A stretch of 64,000 nucleotides of DNA from Pseudomonadota bacterium. Its GTDB lineage: Bacteria; Pseudomonadota; Alphaproteobacteria; Rhizobiales; Xanthobacteraceae. Shown here one piece after another: positions 43,200 through 52,648 of this stretch; position 1 is the first letter of the stretch, and every line of letters begins with the position of its first letter. The position numbers and the translations under genes are program-made. The DNA is taken from the NCBI GenBank assembly GCA_023435725.1, contig JAEYRD010000220.1, positions 10,988 to 74,987 on the forward strand, in the 5' to 3' direction. The notes beneath the pieces are model-generated. The model did no database searches. It was not told the DNA's origin and was given only the letters and a program-made list of their open reading frames with translations.

Positions 43200-44741
43200 T
43201 CATTCCCGACTTGAATGATCGACAAATATCCGAACGCGGCCAACATCCTCAACTTCACGATAGTGACTCAACTCCACCCGGAGTTCGGGATCTGAATTGG
43301 CCCAAGCCAGCCAATCGAACCGGAACGAACTCAGCAGATAGGTATCCACGAGGATGACATTTGGGCGACCGCTTCGCACGTCCGCCAACAAATGCCGCCG
43401 TTCGAAATCGATGATGCCGTTCAGCTTTGCTTGCTCGCCCTCAGTTGGTTGTGAGCTGTTCTGGCGCAGCATCGCGCCGGCCGCCAGCAGCTGCGCCCCA
43501 CAAGAGCTGCCGACCCAGGTTCCGCCGATTTGACGCACGAGCGGGTGCCCCAAACCAACGTGATCGGTAATCGTGAGCAGCCGCGGGCGCTCCACGAGTG
43601 CTCGGACCCGCTCCTCCAGTGGCGGAAACCCAGGTGCCGGCGAGGACAAATAGAGCCCGATGAGCACAACGGCCGCAACGCCGCCGACCACAACCGACGA
43701 CCGCAATGTCTTTGTGCAAACATGCAGCAGCGGCGCCGCAATCGCAAACATGCAAAGCGCGAAAGCCATGTACGCCCAGCCCTTGCCTTGAAGCAGGAAA
43801 GTCGCAGCTCCGCCAATCGATGCGGCCAGCCATGGGGTTGCACCGCTCCAAATCTTGAAATGTTGCGGAGCCAACAGGCGCAGGAACGCAATCGATGCGC
43901 CTATCACGACGATTGGGAGGGGAAGCAGACTGCTCAACTCCTTCCTGATAGGGAGATAGGCATCAGTCACCATCGGCGCGTAGGTGGAGAGATAATCGGG
44001 GAAGGCGGCAACGACGACGGCTCCATAGCCGACGACGATCATGGCGGCGATGCATGCTTCAGGGGTGAACAATGGCCTGAGAGAACGTCGGCGGACGACA
44101 TCGAGGATTATCGGAAGGCCGACCACCAAAGCAAAGAAAGGCTTGATACTCATGGCCAGCCCCGCCCCCATCCCTGCGAAGATTGCGGCCGGTCCGGGAT
44201 CGAAGCCGCGCCAGCGCAGCGCAGTGATGGCGACAAAGGGGGTCAGCGCGATGACGGCGATGTGCTCGCGTTGTCCGAATACGGCGCCCGGAAGAAGGGC
44301 GAGCAGGAGCGCAAGCGACCACGTCGTAATACTTCTCTCTCGAGCTCCTAGCTTTGCCGCCGCGCCCGCACGATCGACGACGAGAAGCGCGCCGACGATC
44401 TCGATGGTCACCAGAAGGATCACGATGAATTCGGGCCCAACGCCCGTCATACGCGCAAGCCAAGCTGCCGGCATGTACATGTAGACCGATAGAGGCGGGT
44501 TGAGCTCGAAGAGGTCGACCCCAAGCTTTCTGCCATCGAGGATTTTTTCGTCCAAAGTGAGCAGGCAGGCCAAATCGGCGTTGAGAACGAGAGGTACTTG
44601 AACGAGCGCGGCCGCGAGGAGTATCGCAGCCACAACGATCCAGCGTTGCTTCGTGCTGAAGTTCCTTCCTGGTGTACCCACGGCGTGACCTTCTTTCGGA
44701 GCGGCCCGTGGAAGCCCGCTTTCGTCCAAGCGGACACCCAC
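43200..44741 (-). CDS. Polytopic membrane protein, GT-C glycosyltransferase-like
   Basis: A 513-residue protein with about ten to eleven membrane helices and a soluble C-terminal domain of about 130 residues. Early in the first periplasmic loop LDEKILDGRKLGVDLFELNPPLSVYM resembles the loop of ArnT/PMT-like GT-C enzymes (acidic residue, then NPP). Such enzymes use lipid-linked sugars in the cell envelope; I cannot confirm the activity. The start is a GTG at 44741, with a later GTG near residue 21 that has a better ribosome-binding site. Confidence 0.65.
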   Translation of the reverse strand: MGVRLDESGLPRAAPKEGHAVGTPGRNFSTKQRWIVVAAILLAAALVQVPLVLNADLACLLTLDEKILDGRKLGVDLFELNPPLSVYMYMPAAWLARMTGVGPEFIVILLVTIEIVGALLVVDRAGAAAKLGARERSITTWSLALLLALLPGAVFGQREHIAVIALTPFVAITALRWRGFDPGPAAIFAGMGAGLAMSIKPFFALVVGLPIILDVVRRRSLRPLFTPEACIAAMIVVGYGAVVVAAFPDYLSTYAPMVTDAYLPIRKELSSLLPLPIVVIGASIAFLRLLAPQHFKIWSGATPWLAASIGGAATFLLQGKGWAYMAFALCMFAIAAPLLHVCTKTLRSSVVVGGVAAVVLIGLYLSSPAPGFPPLEERVRALVERPRLLTITDHVGLGHPLVRQIGGTWVGSSCGAQLLAAGAMLRQNSSQPTEGEQAKLNGIIDFERRHLLADVRSGRPNVILVDTYLLSSFRFDWLAWANSDPELRVELSHYREVEDVGRVRIFVDHSSRE

Positions 44742-44822
44742 ATTTAACCCGGCATCTCCGTCTTTAGGCTACACGCCCTAAAAGAGGGTAACAGCCTGGG
44801 CGATGGTTGAAAGATGCCATCG

Positions 44823-44940
44823 CCTCCTCACCCCTTCTTCGTTCGATAATCCCCGAACGTCGCGTCGCGCTGGTCCAGCAGGGCTTTCACGCTGCCGCCA
44901 TCGCGGCGAACACGGTCATGAACGCGATGCAAAAGAATTG
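44823..44940 (-). pseudogene. Duplicated 3' end of the enoyl-CoA hydratase gene
   Basis: About 115 bp here match 46313-46430, the C-terminal coding end of the enoyl-CoA hydratase at 46318-47154, with roughly 10-15 differences. Both contain the core GATAATCCCCGAACGTCG and CACTGCCGCCATCGCGGCGA-like runs. There is no frame or start of its own. Confidence 0.8.
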
Positions 44941-45006
44941 GCACCGGAGCGGATCACGAAGCTCGGGCCGTCTGCCACCAGAGCTCGTGATCCGCAAGCA
45001 AGCCAG

Positions 45007-45276
45007 TTACCGACGCACGCCGACGCGGTTGACACCGCCGTTCAAATTGGTTGCGCTCGCCGTGCCAGCCCGAACAGCAGCGCGTGCCACGGGACGCGGC
45101 CGGAGCACGACGCCGGCTCTTGCGACGCAGCTGGGCGGATAGCCGATGTATTGGCAATACACGACCGCCTCAGCCGGTGCAGGAGTGAGCGTGACACCGG
45201 CAAGCCCCAAAAGAGCGCTGGCCGCGAGCCCTGCAATTGTCACTGACTTGATCGAAAAGCGCTTTCTCCCGGACAT
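45007..45276 (-). CDS. Small secreted protein
   Basis: An 89-residue exported protein: signal peptide up to about residue 36 (SVTIAGLAASALLGLAGVTL, cleavage near AEA), then a short mature part VVYCQYIGYPPSCVARAGVV with two cysteines and an arginine-rich tail. A type common in Bradyrhizobium, with no assigned role. GAGGAGG seven bases upstream of the ATG supports it. Confidence 0.8.
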   Translation of the reverse strand: MSGRKRFSIKSVTIAGLAASALLGLAGVTLTPAPAEAVVYCQYIGYPPSCVARAGVVLRPRPVARAAVRAGTASATNLNGGVNRVGVRR

Positions 45277-45715
45277 GATGACCCCTCCTCATCGCACTGA
45301 CTAACCAATGAGCCGCGTCAGGCGCGGCTGACGATAACGTGAGCGCCGGGCGTCGGGTGATATTGATGTAGATCAACAGTGAATGCGGCGGCGGTAAGCC
45401 TTCGCGAACCGCCTTGCAGCCGCACGTCCGTGCGCCGAGGCGCGGACGAGTTGTGCCTTGCAAGACCCGTCCCTGGCGCGTTCATGCTCCGGAAACGAAA
45501 AGCCCCGGCACGGGGGCCGGGGCTTGGCGATGCTGCCCGCGTACATCCGGCGAGCAATCATCGAATGGAAAATTAGCCGCGGATTTTGAACAGATGATGA
45601 CGAGGTTTCGCCGACAGAAAGCGGCATGGCCCGGAACCAGACGATGCAGGACGGCTGGCATCTGCTACTCGATCGCCTCGTCCGCACCGGCCATCAACGA
45701 AGGCGAAAGACCTGG
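45277..45715. other. Intergenic region
   Basis: About 440 bp without a supported gene. It contains a leftward terminator at 45500-45525. Short ORFs in both directions lack family features. Confidence 0.5.
45500..45525 (-). terminator. Leftward terminator
   Basis: AAGCCCCGGC and GCCGGGGCTT form a 10-bp perfect stem; leftward it is followed by TTCGTTT, so it ends transcripts from the right, such as that of the ATPase gene at 45716. Confidence 0.7.
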
Positions 45716-46246
45716 TCACAGCGGGTCACCCGATCCCCCGTCCTGGACATAGATCTCCACCCGTTCGATCAGACGATCGATCGAACAATTGGCCGTATCG
45801 AGCACCAAATGCTCTCGATCCCACGGCTCGTAATGCCGGTTCACGATGTCGTCCCAGATCGGCAGTCTGAGGCCGACAATGTCAGACGTGCGACGTTCTA
45901 CCCGCTGTCGGTGCAAGTCCACATCGCTGCAAATCACTTCGATCTCAGCGATGCGTGCCGATCTCTGCAGTGCAGTTTGCCGCCAGCCGTCCCGGCTTGC
46001 CAGCACCGGATTTACGCAGTCCGCGACGACCACGCGGCCGAGCTTGAGATTTTCAGCCGCCAACGCGTTGGCTATGGCGTAGCCGATCGGGCCGACGTCG
46101 CGGCCCTCCGCGCGCAAGGTCTGTTCAATGGCGTCGACACGGAGATAGGTAGCCGCGAGCCGTCGTGTCAGCTCGCGAGATAATGTGGTCTTCCCGGTGC
46201 CGGGAAGGCCGCCAAAGACTATCAGCACAGGCGCCCGGTCAATCAT
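45716..46246 (-). CDS. P-loop ATPase/kinase-like protein
   Basis: A 176-residue protein with a Walker A motif FGGLPGTGKTTLSRELTRRL at the N-terminus and a kinase-like layout (LRVDAIEQTLR, VVADCVNPVLASRDGW, HRQRVERRTSDI). Relatives are small AAA_33-type kinases or tRNA/nucleotide kinases and toxin-like kinases; the substrate is unknown. It is leftward, 70 bp after the hydratase stop, so they may share a transcript. Confidence 0.8.
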   Translation of the reverse strand: MIDRAPVLIVFGGLPGTGKTTLSRELTRRLAATYLRVDAIEQTLRAEGRDVGPIGYAIANALAAENLKLGRVVVADCVNPVLASRDGWRQTALQRSARIAEIEVICSDVDLHRQRVERRTSDIVGLRLPIWDDIVNRHYEPWDREHLVLDTANCSIDRLIERVEIYVQDGGSGDPL

Positions 46247-46317
46247 GCCTCATCATCCCTTCGTGCTATCGGCCGACGCCAACCAGGATACCGCGGCACG
46301 ACGACGGGCGCCTCCGC

Positions 46318-47154
46318 TCACTCCTTCTTCGTCCGATAATCCCCGAACGTCGTGTCGCGCTGGTCGAGTTGGGCTTTCACACTGCCGCCATCGCGGCGAA
46401 AACCGGCCATGTAGGCCTTGCTCGCCTCGGTCGTGAAGGCCAGAGCCTGTATCTCGGTGCCGGCACGGATGGCGGCGCGGGCGCCCATGATCTCCATCGC
46501 GCGGTGCACGCTGCGCTTGTTGAGCTGCTGCAGCTCGATCGGCACCTTGGCGGCGCGCTCAGCGAAATCGAGCGTCTTCTCGTCCAGCTCAGCGAGTGGG
46601 AAGGATCGCGTGGCATAACCCCATTCGGCGGCTTCGCGACCGGACATCGCATCGCCTGTCAGCATCAATTCCATCGCGCGGCGCATGCCGACCAGCCAGG
46701 GATGGTACTGCATGTCGGGCGGGCTCATCAGCCGCACCGGCGGATAGCCGATCTGCGCATCGTCGGCGACGTAGACGACGTCGCAGGCGGTGGCGAGCTC
46801 GGTGCCCCCGGCAAGGCAGTAGCCGTGCACCTGCGCGACCACGGGCTTTGCGAGATCCCAGATCTTGAACCAGCCTTCGACCACGTGGCGCGACCATTGG
46901 CCCGGTCCGGACGCCGAGTGATAGGGCTGGTCGACGCGATTATCGGCGGAGAGATCGTAGCCGGCCGAAAAGCACGGGCCTGCGCCGCGCAGGATCGAAA
47001 TCGAAACGTCGGGATCGCGATCGGCTTGCTCGAGCACCTCGAAGATTTCGCTGCGCAAGCGATTGTTCAGCGCGTTGCGCTTCTCCGGGCGGTTCAATGT
47101 GATGCGCCGGACGCGCGGACGCGGGTCGTCGACGATGATGTGTTGGTAGCTCAT
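46318..47154 (-). CDS. Enoyl-CoA hydratase/isomerase family protein
   Basis: A 278-residue crotonase-fold protein. RRITLNRPEKRNALNNRL, SAGYDLSADNRVD (oxyanion loop), VHGYCLAGGTELATACDVVY and IGYPPVRLMSPPDM are recognisable. Family members hydrate or isomerise acyl-CoA thioesters. Start at 47154 is supported by GGGAGGACTGC before the ATG; the longer reading lacks family similarity. A piece of its 3' end is duplicated at 44823. Confidence 0.9.
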   Translation of the reverse strand: MSYQHIIVDDPRPRVRRITLNRPEKRNALNNRLRSEIFEVLEQADRDPDVSISILRGAGPCFSAGYDLSADNRVDQPYHSASGPGQWSRHVVEGWFKIWDLAKPVVAQVHGYCLAGGTELATACDVVYVADDAQIGYPPVRLMSPPDMQYHPWLVGMRRAMELMLTGDAMSGREAAEWGYATRSFPLAELDEKTLDFAERAAKVPIELQQLNKRSVHRAMEIMGARAAIRAGTEIQALAFTTEASKAYMAGFRRDGGSVKAQLDQRDTTFGDYRTKKE

Positions 47155-47632
47155 GCAGTCCTCCCGATCGCGAGGCATTTTTGCCCTTGCCAGGGTCATG
47201 CCCGAGATCAGGGGGGTTGTCATCGGCGGCTAACGCAGATCACCCCGCCGGCACCCGCGAGGGTGGAAGCTCGGCCCTCCAGGGCCGAGAGCACGGCGTT
47301 CGCAGAACGCGGACCGGATGCCCCCTTTGGCCGAAACTGCATAGTGCTCGGATGCAGATCCTCCGCGGCACCCGCTCTCCGTGTTGTGATTAGACAGGCC
47401 GGACATTTGGGCGTGCACACTGCACCTGGTCACAATGAGCGGATCGATTAGCGGGTCACGCAAATCTGTTGGCGAGAGATTCGGCCTGCCAGATCGCTTC
47501 CCTTGCACAATCCCGAACTACAATTTCTGATGCGGAAATCGCCAGACAATACGCGGCTAGCGTGACCAAGCCGCAGCATCGGAGCCAAGGAGACAACTCA
47601 CCTCACAACCAAAACCAAAATGGAGAGATCGC
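47155..47632. other. Intergenic region
   Basis: About 480 bp between the leftward hydratase and the rightward DUF937 gene. No gene is supported; both promoters should lie here. GAGAGATCGC lies just before the next ATG as ribosome-binding region. Confidence 0.5.
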
Positions 47633-48787
47633 ATGGCAACCAATCTCATCTCTGTTGTGATGCAGTTCCTGACCCCTGAGATGATCGCAAAAATCGCTTC
47701 TGTGCTGGGCGTTGACCGCAACCTCGCGCAAACGGCAATTGGAGGCGCTGTCCCCGCTCTGCTTGCAGGCCTCGCGGATGTGGCCTCCACTCCCAACGGG
47801 GCGCGCCAACTCTCCAACACGTTGGCGCAGCAGCAGCCTGGGTCGCTGGAGAATTTCAAGAGCCTCATCGGCGGTTCAGGTCAGAACTCGCTCGTGGAAA
47901 CCGGATCGAGCCTGTTGTCCGGCCTGTTCGGCGGCGGAGCAACGGACGCGATGGCGCAATCGATCGGCAAGTTCGCAGGATTCGACGGAGGATCCAGCAA
48001 GTCGCTACTCGGTATGCTCGCCCCCGTAGTCCTCGGTGCGTTGGGGCAACACCAGCGCAGTGCAGGCCTCGATGCGAGCGGGCTGGCGTCCCTCCTCAGC
48101 TCGCAAAAAAATCAGATCGCTGCGGCTATTCCGTCCGGCCTGGCCGATCAGTTGAGCGCTGCCGGCCTCATCGACAGCGCAGCGGGAACGGTGCGCAGCG
48201 GTGCCGCAGCTGCTTCGGCCGCCGGAAGCCGAGTTGCCGACACCTCGCAGCGCACAATTGCCGAGTCCAGTCGGGCAGCTCAGGCAGCAACGCGCACAGC
48301 CTCGTCGCAATGGCCGTATTGGTTGGCCGCCCTGGTCGTACTGGGCGGAGTTCTCTGGTATGCCACCGGGCGCCAGGCCAACGAAACCGTTGCCGACTTG
48401 CCGCGTCCTGCCGCAGTGCAGCCCGCGACCGGAACCGTGGGTCTGGCACCGCCAGATCTGACGATTGGCGGAGTGAACCTGGCGAACCAGGTCAACTCGT
48501 CCATGAGCACCTTGCGATCCGTGCTTCCAACCATCACGGATTCCACCTCCGCCCAGGCCGCCCTTCCCAAGCTTCGGGAAGCAACAGCCCAATTGAACGA
48601 CGTCGGCGACCTCGCGACGAAGCTCAGCCCCGAAGGCAAGAGCGCTCTTGCCAAGTTGATCGCAGCGGCAACGCCGACCATCAACCAGATGTGCGACAAG
48701 GTGCTGGCGACTCCCGGAGTTGGGGACATCGCCAAGCCGACGATCGAAGAGCTTCGCGGGAAGCTCGATGCGCTCGCACGCGCTTGA
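47633..48787 (+). CDS. DUF937 domain protein
   Basis: A 384-residue protein. The N-terminal DUF937 domain (about 1-160) has Gly- and Leu-rich helices such as AIGGAVPALLAGLADVASTP, LLSGLFGGGATDAM and LLGMLAPVVLGALGQHQRS. A membrane helix lies near residues 225-243 (WPYWLAALVVLGGVLWY), and the C-terminal part (about 280-384) is helical and probably periplasmic. Similar proteins are widespread and uncharacterised. Confidence 0.82.
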   Translation: MATNLISVVMQFLTPEMIAKIASVLGVDRNLAQTAIGGAVPALLAGLADVASTPNGARQLSNTLAQQQPGSLENFKSLIGGSGQNSLVETGSSLLSGLFGGGATDAMAQSIGKFAGFDGGSSKSLLGMLAPVVLGALGQHQRSAGLDASGLASLLSSQKNQIAAAIPSGLADQLSAAGLIDSAAGTVRSGAAAASAAGSRVADTSQRTIAESSRAAQAATRTASSQWPYWLAALVVLGGVLWYATGRQANETVADLPRPAAVQPATGTVGLAPPDLTIGGVNLANQVNSSMSTLRSVLPTITDSTSAQAALPKLREATAQLNDVGDLATKLSPEGKSALAKLIAAATPTINQMCDKVLATPGVGDIAKPTIEELRGKLDALARA

Positions 48788-48894
48788 TCGTGAGATGCCA
48801 TTGGCGCGGTCGGCTCGAGGCGGACCGCGCCAAACAGCGGCTGTGGTTGAACGCAGTTCGACTGATGTGTCCTGAATCGTTCGAGAGAGATGTC

Positions 48895-48992
48895 CTAGGG
48901 TCCCGTGAAATCGGAACGGGACCCTAGATGATATTTCGACGCGTTTTCTTTGCGCGAACCGGCATCCACTTCGCTCGAAAACGCGCTAGTCA
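48895..48992. repeat. Inverted repeat plus dispersed Bradyrhizobium repeat
   Basis: CTAGGGTCCCGT (48895-48906) pairs with ACGGGACCCTAG (48916-48927), a likely bidirectional transcript end. It is followed by ACGCGTTTTCTTTGCGCGAA and TCGAAAACGCG, a sequence type that recurs at 3' ends of genes in Bradyrhizobium. Confidence 0.6.
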
Positions 48993-49034
48993 GGACGACG
49001 CCGGCGTCCGCACATTCGGCCCAACCGGCAGCGC

Positions 49035-50252
49035 TCACCCAGCCATCATCCCGCCGCGCTTGATCAGCTCCTTGCCGACGGCGGCGAGATGCACCTGATC
49101 GGGGCCGTCGCCGATGCGAATGAACCGGGCGTAGACATAGGCGCGGGCGAGGAACGTGTCCTGCGACACGCCGGCGGCACCGTGGATCTGGATGGCGCGG
49201 TCGATGACGCGGGCGGCCATGCTGGGCACCACGATCTTGGCCGCCGCGATCAGGTCGCGCGCCGCCTTGTTGCCTTCGCGATCCATCTTGTCGGCGGCTT
49301 GCAGCGTGAGCAGCCGCGCCTGCGCGATCTCGCAGAAGGAGTGCGCGATGTCCTCGCGCACCGAGCCCTGCTCCCCAAGCGGCTTGCCGAAGGCGACGCG
49401 CGAGACCGACCGCTGGCACATCAACTCCAGCGCGCGCTGGGCGCAGCCGATCAGGCGCATGCAATGGTGGATGCGGCCCGGACCGAGGCGGCCCTGTGCG
49501 ATCTCGAAGCCACGGCCCTCGCCGAGCAGGATGTTTTCGGCGGGCACACGGACGTTCTCGTAGACGATCTCGGGGTGGCCGACCGGCGCGTCGTCGTAGC
49601 CGTAAGTCAGCATATCGCGGACGATGCGGACGCCGGGCGTATTCTTCGGCACCAGGATCATGGATTGCTGGCGATGGCGGTCGGGATCGTCGGGCGCGGT
49701 CTTGCCCATCACGATCAGGATCTCGCAATCCTCGTTCATCGCGCCGGAGGTGAACCATTTCCGGCCGTTGATGACGTAATCGCCGCCGTCGCGCCTGATC
49801 GCGCACTGGATGTTGGTGGCATCGCTGGAGGCGACCTGCGGCTCGGTCATCGAGAAGCCGGAGCGGATGCGCCCCTCCAGGAGCGGCTTCAGCCAGCGCT
49901 CCTGCTGCGCCTTCGTGCCGTAATTGGCGAGCACCTCCATGTTGCCGACGTCTGGCGCCGAGCAGTTGAAGACCTCGGGCGCCCAGAGGATGCGGCCCAT
50001 GATCTCCTTCACGGGCGCATATTCGAGATTGGAGAGACCCGGTCCGTGCTCGCCCGAGAGGAACAGGTTCCAGAGCCCCTGCTCCTGCGCCAGCCGCTTC
50101 AGGTCCTGCAGCACCTGCGGCGTTCTGTAGCGCGCGGCTTCCGGCTTGACCTGCTCGTAATAGAGCTCCTCGACTGGCTCGACATGCGTCCGCATGAACT
50201 GGCGGACGCGCTCCTGAAGCTCCAGCGAACGCGCGGAGTGTTGAAAGTCCAT
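49035..50252 (-). CDS. Acyl-CoA dehydrogenase family protein
   Basis: A 405-residue FAD enzyme. Conserved parts include LWNLFLSGEHGPGLSNLEYA, GFSMTEPQVASSDATNIQC (FAD/substrate loop), NGRKWFTSGAMNEDCEI, RIHHCMRLIGCAQRALEL and AIQIHGAAGVSQDTFLA. The pattern resembles the ACAD10/11-like branch that acts on branched or unusual acyl-CoAs. AGGAG precedes the ATG at 50252. It lies next to a branched-chain amino-acid-type binding protein on the same strand, consistent with catabolism of a branched acid. Confidence 0.92.
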   Translation of the reverse strand: MDFQHSARSLELQERVRQFMRTHVEPVEELYYEQVKPEAARYRTPQVLQDLKRLAQEQGLWNLFLSGEHGPGLSNLEYAPVKEIMGRILWAPEVFNCSAPDVGNMEVLANYGTKAQQERWLKPLLEGRIRSGFSMTEPQVASSDATNIQCAIRRDGGDYVINGRKWFTSGAMNEDCEILIVMGKTAPDDPDRHRQQSMILVPKNTPGVRIVRDMLTYGYDDAPVGHPEIVYENVRVPAENILLGEGRGFEIAQGRLGPGRIHHCMRLIGCAQRALELMCQRSVSRVAFGKPLGEQGSVREDIAHSFCEIAQARLLTLQAADKMDREGNKAARDLIAAAKIVVPSMAARVIDRAIQIHGAAGVSQDTFLARAYVYARFIRIGDGPDQVHLAAVGKELIKRGGMMAG

Positions 50253-50362
50253 TGTGTTCTCCTGTTCGTACCGAGGAAGCCGCGCGCAATGAAGGTGCCT
50301 CTTCCCTTCTCCCCTTTTGGGAGAGGGTGCACCGTCTCTGTGGCCGTCCGCTTCGGAGCGCC

Positions 50363-51574
50363 TCACGTGCCGCGCAGCAGCTCGCTCGCCACGACCCAGT
50401 CGTTGCCGTCGAACTGGAGCATATAGCCGTCCTTGATCGGGCGGAAATCCTGCGGTGTGGTGTTGAGCGTGATGCCGGGCATCAACAGCGACAGCGGCAC
50501 GTTCTTCAGGTTGGTTGCCTGCGCCATGATGTTCTCGCGCGTCAGATTGTCCTTGCACTGCCTGAGCAGGACGACCAGCGCCTCGGCGACGGTGTAGCCA
50601 TAGAGGCCGGCGACGTTGTTGACGTCGGCGTTGGGCAGACGCCTCTTCATGAAATCGATGTAGGCCGACATCGCCGGATCATCCTTCGGCTCGGCCACGA
50701 ACGGCTTGAGCGAGCCGAGCGACAGCACGCCCTTGCCGGCATCGAGGCCCGCAGGAACCATCACGGTTGCCTTGTTGGCGCAGCCGCTGGCGAGGAAGCG
50801 TGTCGCCTGCCAGCCGACCTCGTGCGCCTTGCGGATCGCCTGCGCGCAGGCGCGCGGCGTCACCGAATAGATCATGAAGACGTCGGCCTTGGTGTTGGCC
50901 AGCGTCAGCACCTGGGAATCGACGGTGGGGTCGGTAACCTCGAAGCTCGACGCCATCGCGATCGCCTTGTCGGCATCAGTGCCGAGCGCTTCCTTGACGC
51001 CACGCAGATATTCCTTGCCGGCGTCGTCGTTCTGGTAGAGCACCGCAAAGCGCGCATTCGGGTTCTTGGCGCGGGCATAGGCGACGTCGATGGCGGCCTC
51101 GCTGGTGTAGTTCGGCGCCCAGGGCAGCGCCATCGACCAGGGCATGTTGGCGGGATCGTTCCACTTCGAGGCCGAGCTGATCAGAAAGAGCTGCGGCACC
51201 TTGTTGCTGTTGAGATATTTTGCGATCGCCGAGCTCGGCGCCGTGCCCATGGTCGCGAAAATGAAGGCGACGCCGTCGCCCTCGACCAGCCGCCGCGCCG
51301 CTTCCATGGTCTTCGGCGGCGAGAACGCGTCGTCCAGCGATAGCAGGTTGAGCTTGCGGCCGTTGACCCCGCCCTTCTCGTTGACCTCGTCGAAATAGGC
51401 CGCGATCACCCTGCCGGTGATGCCGAGCGGCGGAGCAGGACCGCTATAGGGCATGGTGTTGCCGATCTTGATCTCGGTGTCGCTGACACCGGGACCGTAG
51501 GACTTTTGCGCGGACACGGGCGTGGACAAACAGGCAGCGGCCAGCGCTGCCGCCAGGGCCAAAGCGGCTTTCAT
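50363..51574 (-). CDS. ABC transporter substrate-binding protein (branched-chain amino acid type)
   Basis: A 403-residue periplasmic binding protein (Leu/Ile/Val-binding family). The signal peptide is MKAALALAAALAAACLSTPV with cleavage near SAQ. The mature part starts GPGVSDTEIKIGNTMPYSGP and contains YFDEVNEKGGVNGRKLNLL and VAFIFATMGTAPSSAIAKYL. GGGGAGG precedes the ATG at 51574. No permease or ATPase genes adjoin, so it may be an orphan binding protein for an aromatic or branched acid; gap to the acyl-CoA dehydrogenase is 110 bp. Confidence 0.9.
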   Translation of the reverse strand: MKAALALAAALAAACLSTPVSAQKSYGPGVSDTEIKIGNTMPYSGPAPPLGITGRVIAAYFDEVNEKGGVNGRKLNLLSLDDAFSPPKTMEAARRLVEGDGVAFIFATMGTAPSSAIAKYLNSNKVPQLFLISSASKWNDPANMPWSMALPWAPNYTSEAAIDVAYARAKNPNARFAVLYQNDDAGKEYLRGVKEALGTDADKAIAMASSFEVTDPTVDSQVLTLANTKADVFMIYSVTPRACAQAIRKAHEVGWQATRFLASGCANKATVMVPAGLDAGKGVLSLGSLKPFVAEPKDDPAMSAYIDFMKRRLPNADVNNVAGLYGYTVAEALVVLLRQCKDNLTRENIMAQATNLKNVPLSLLMPGITLNTTPQDFRPIKDGYMLQFDGNDWVVASELLRGT

Positions 51575-51694
51575 GATTCCTCCCCAATGATTATCGTCGC
51601 GCGACGTCATGAGGCGAACGCGCGGCGCGCTGCTTTTTGTCAGCGCGTCAGCTCAGCGGAGTTCCGCAAGATGGTCTTGCGTCGAGTTGCTGGT

Positions 51695-51919
51695 TCATTC
51701 GATGCTTCGCTGCGAACCGGTGTACGAGCGCCGCAGCAGGGCGAACACGCTGCCGCCGGTCGCAGCGCCCAGCAGATAGACCACGATGGTCTGGACGGCG
51801 AGCGGGAGCCTGAGATTCATCCTGAAGAACGAGATCGTGACAGTCTCGAAATTCTGCGCGGCGAAGATGATCGTCGCCGCGGCAAATACCACGATGACGG
51901 CGAGATAAACCCAACGCAT
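51695..51919 (-). CDS. LapA-domain small membrane protein
   Basis: A 74-residue protein with two membrane helices (YLAVIVVFAAATIIFAAQ and LAVQTIVVYLLGAATGGSVFALL) separated by NFETVTISFFRMNLRLP, the DUF1049/LapA pattern. In E. coli LapA relatives act in lipopolysaccharide assembly. It follows the HdeD gene by 26 bp and is probably co-transcribed. Confidence 0.8.
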   Translation of the reverse strand: MRWVYLAVIVVFAAATIIFAAQNFETVTISFFRMNLRLPLAVQTIVVYLLGAATGGSVFALLRRSYTGSQRSIE

Positions 51920-51945
51920 GAGCGATCCCCTTCCGGGCGCGCGCC

Positions 51946-52521
51946 TTAATGGCGCCGCCGCAAGCTGAAGCCCAGGCTGACCCAGCCGACTCCCGCCATC
52001 ACCAGGTCGATGCCGAGGAACAGGCCGAGGATGTAGACGCTGTTCACCGGCCAGCGTGCCACGATCAGCAGGCCGAGCAGCAGCGTGATGGCGCCTGACA
52101 GGGCCACCCACACCCACGGGCTCTCGCGCTTCATGCTGAAGGCCAGGAACAGCCGGACCACGCCCGAGGCGATCAGCGCGGCGCCAAGAAAGAGCGTCAG
52201 CAGGACTGCCGCAAGCAACGGGTTCTCGAAGGTCAGGAAGCCGGCGACGACGTAGAGCACACCGAGCAAGGCCCAGATCAGGAACTTGCCCCAGCTTTTC
52301 AGCTGGAACGCGCCGATGATTTCGAAAATGCCAGCGACGATCATCATCGCGCCGACCACGATCACGCTTGCCACCGTCGCCATCACCACGCTGCCGAGCG
52401 CAATGAAGCCGGCGATGAGGTAGACGACGCCAAGGGCGACGATCCAGCCCCATTTGCCACGCACCGCGGCGATGCCGGAGCCGAGGCCAAGATGTTGAGA
52501 GGTATCCGAAGCACTTGTCAT
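51946..52521 (-). CDS. HdeD family (DUF308) membrane protein
   Basis: A 191-residue protein with six membrane helices in pairs, typical of HdeD/DUF308: GWIVALGVVYLIAGFIALGS, MIVAGIFEIIGAFQLKSWG, LLGVLYVVAGFLTFENPLLA and GAALIASGVVRLFLAFSMK. HdeD is an acid-stress membrane protein in E. coli; here the role is inferred. AGGAG lies seven bases before the ATG at 52521. Confidence 0.87.
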   Translation of the reverse strand: MTSASDTSQHLGLGSGIAAVRGKWGWIVALGVVYLIAGFIALGSVVMATVASVIVVGAMMIVAGIFEIIGAFQLKSWGKFLIWALLGVLYVVAGFLTFENPLLAAVLLTLFLGAALIASGVVRLFLAFSMKRESPWVWVALSGAITLLLGLLIVARWPVNSVYILGLFLGIDLVMAGVGWVSLGFSLRRRH

Positions 52522-52648
52522 GACGCCACTCCTGCATGCGAAGCCCGGAGGCACAATTCAGGATAGCACGGGCGTGCGCCGGGACAACAGCTAGCAGAGC
52601 ACCCGCGCCGCCAGCAACATTGACGCAAATCAAGGTCAAATGCGGCGC

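Noticed and set aside
45373..45687. 104-residue leftward ORF
   Set aside because: Spans a terminator hairpin, lacks family features and a ribosome-binding site.
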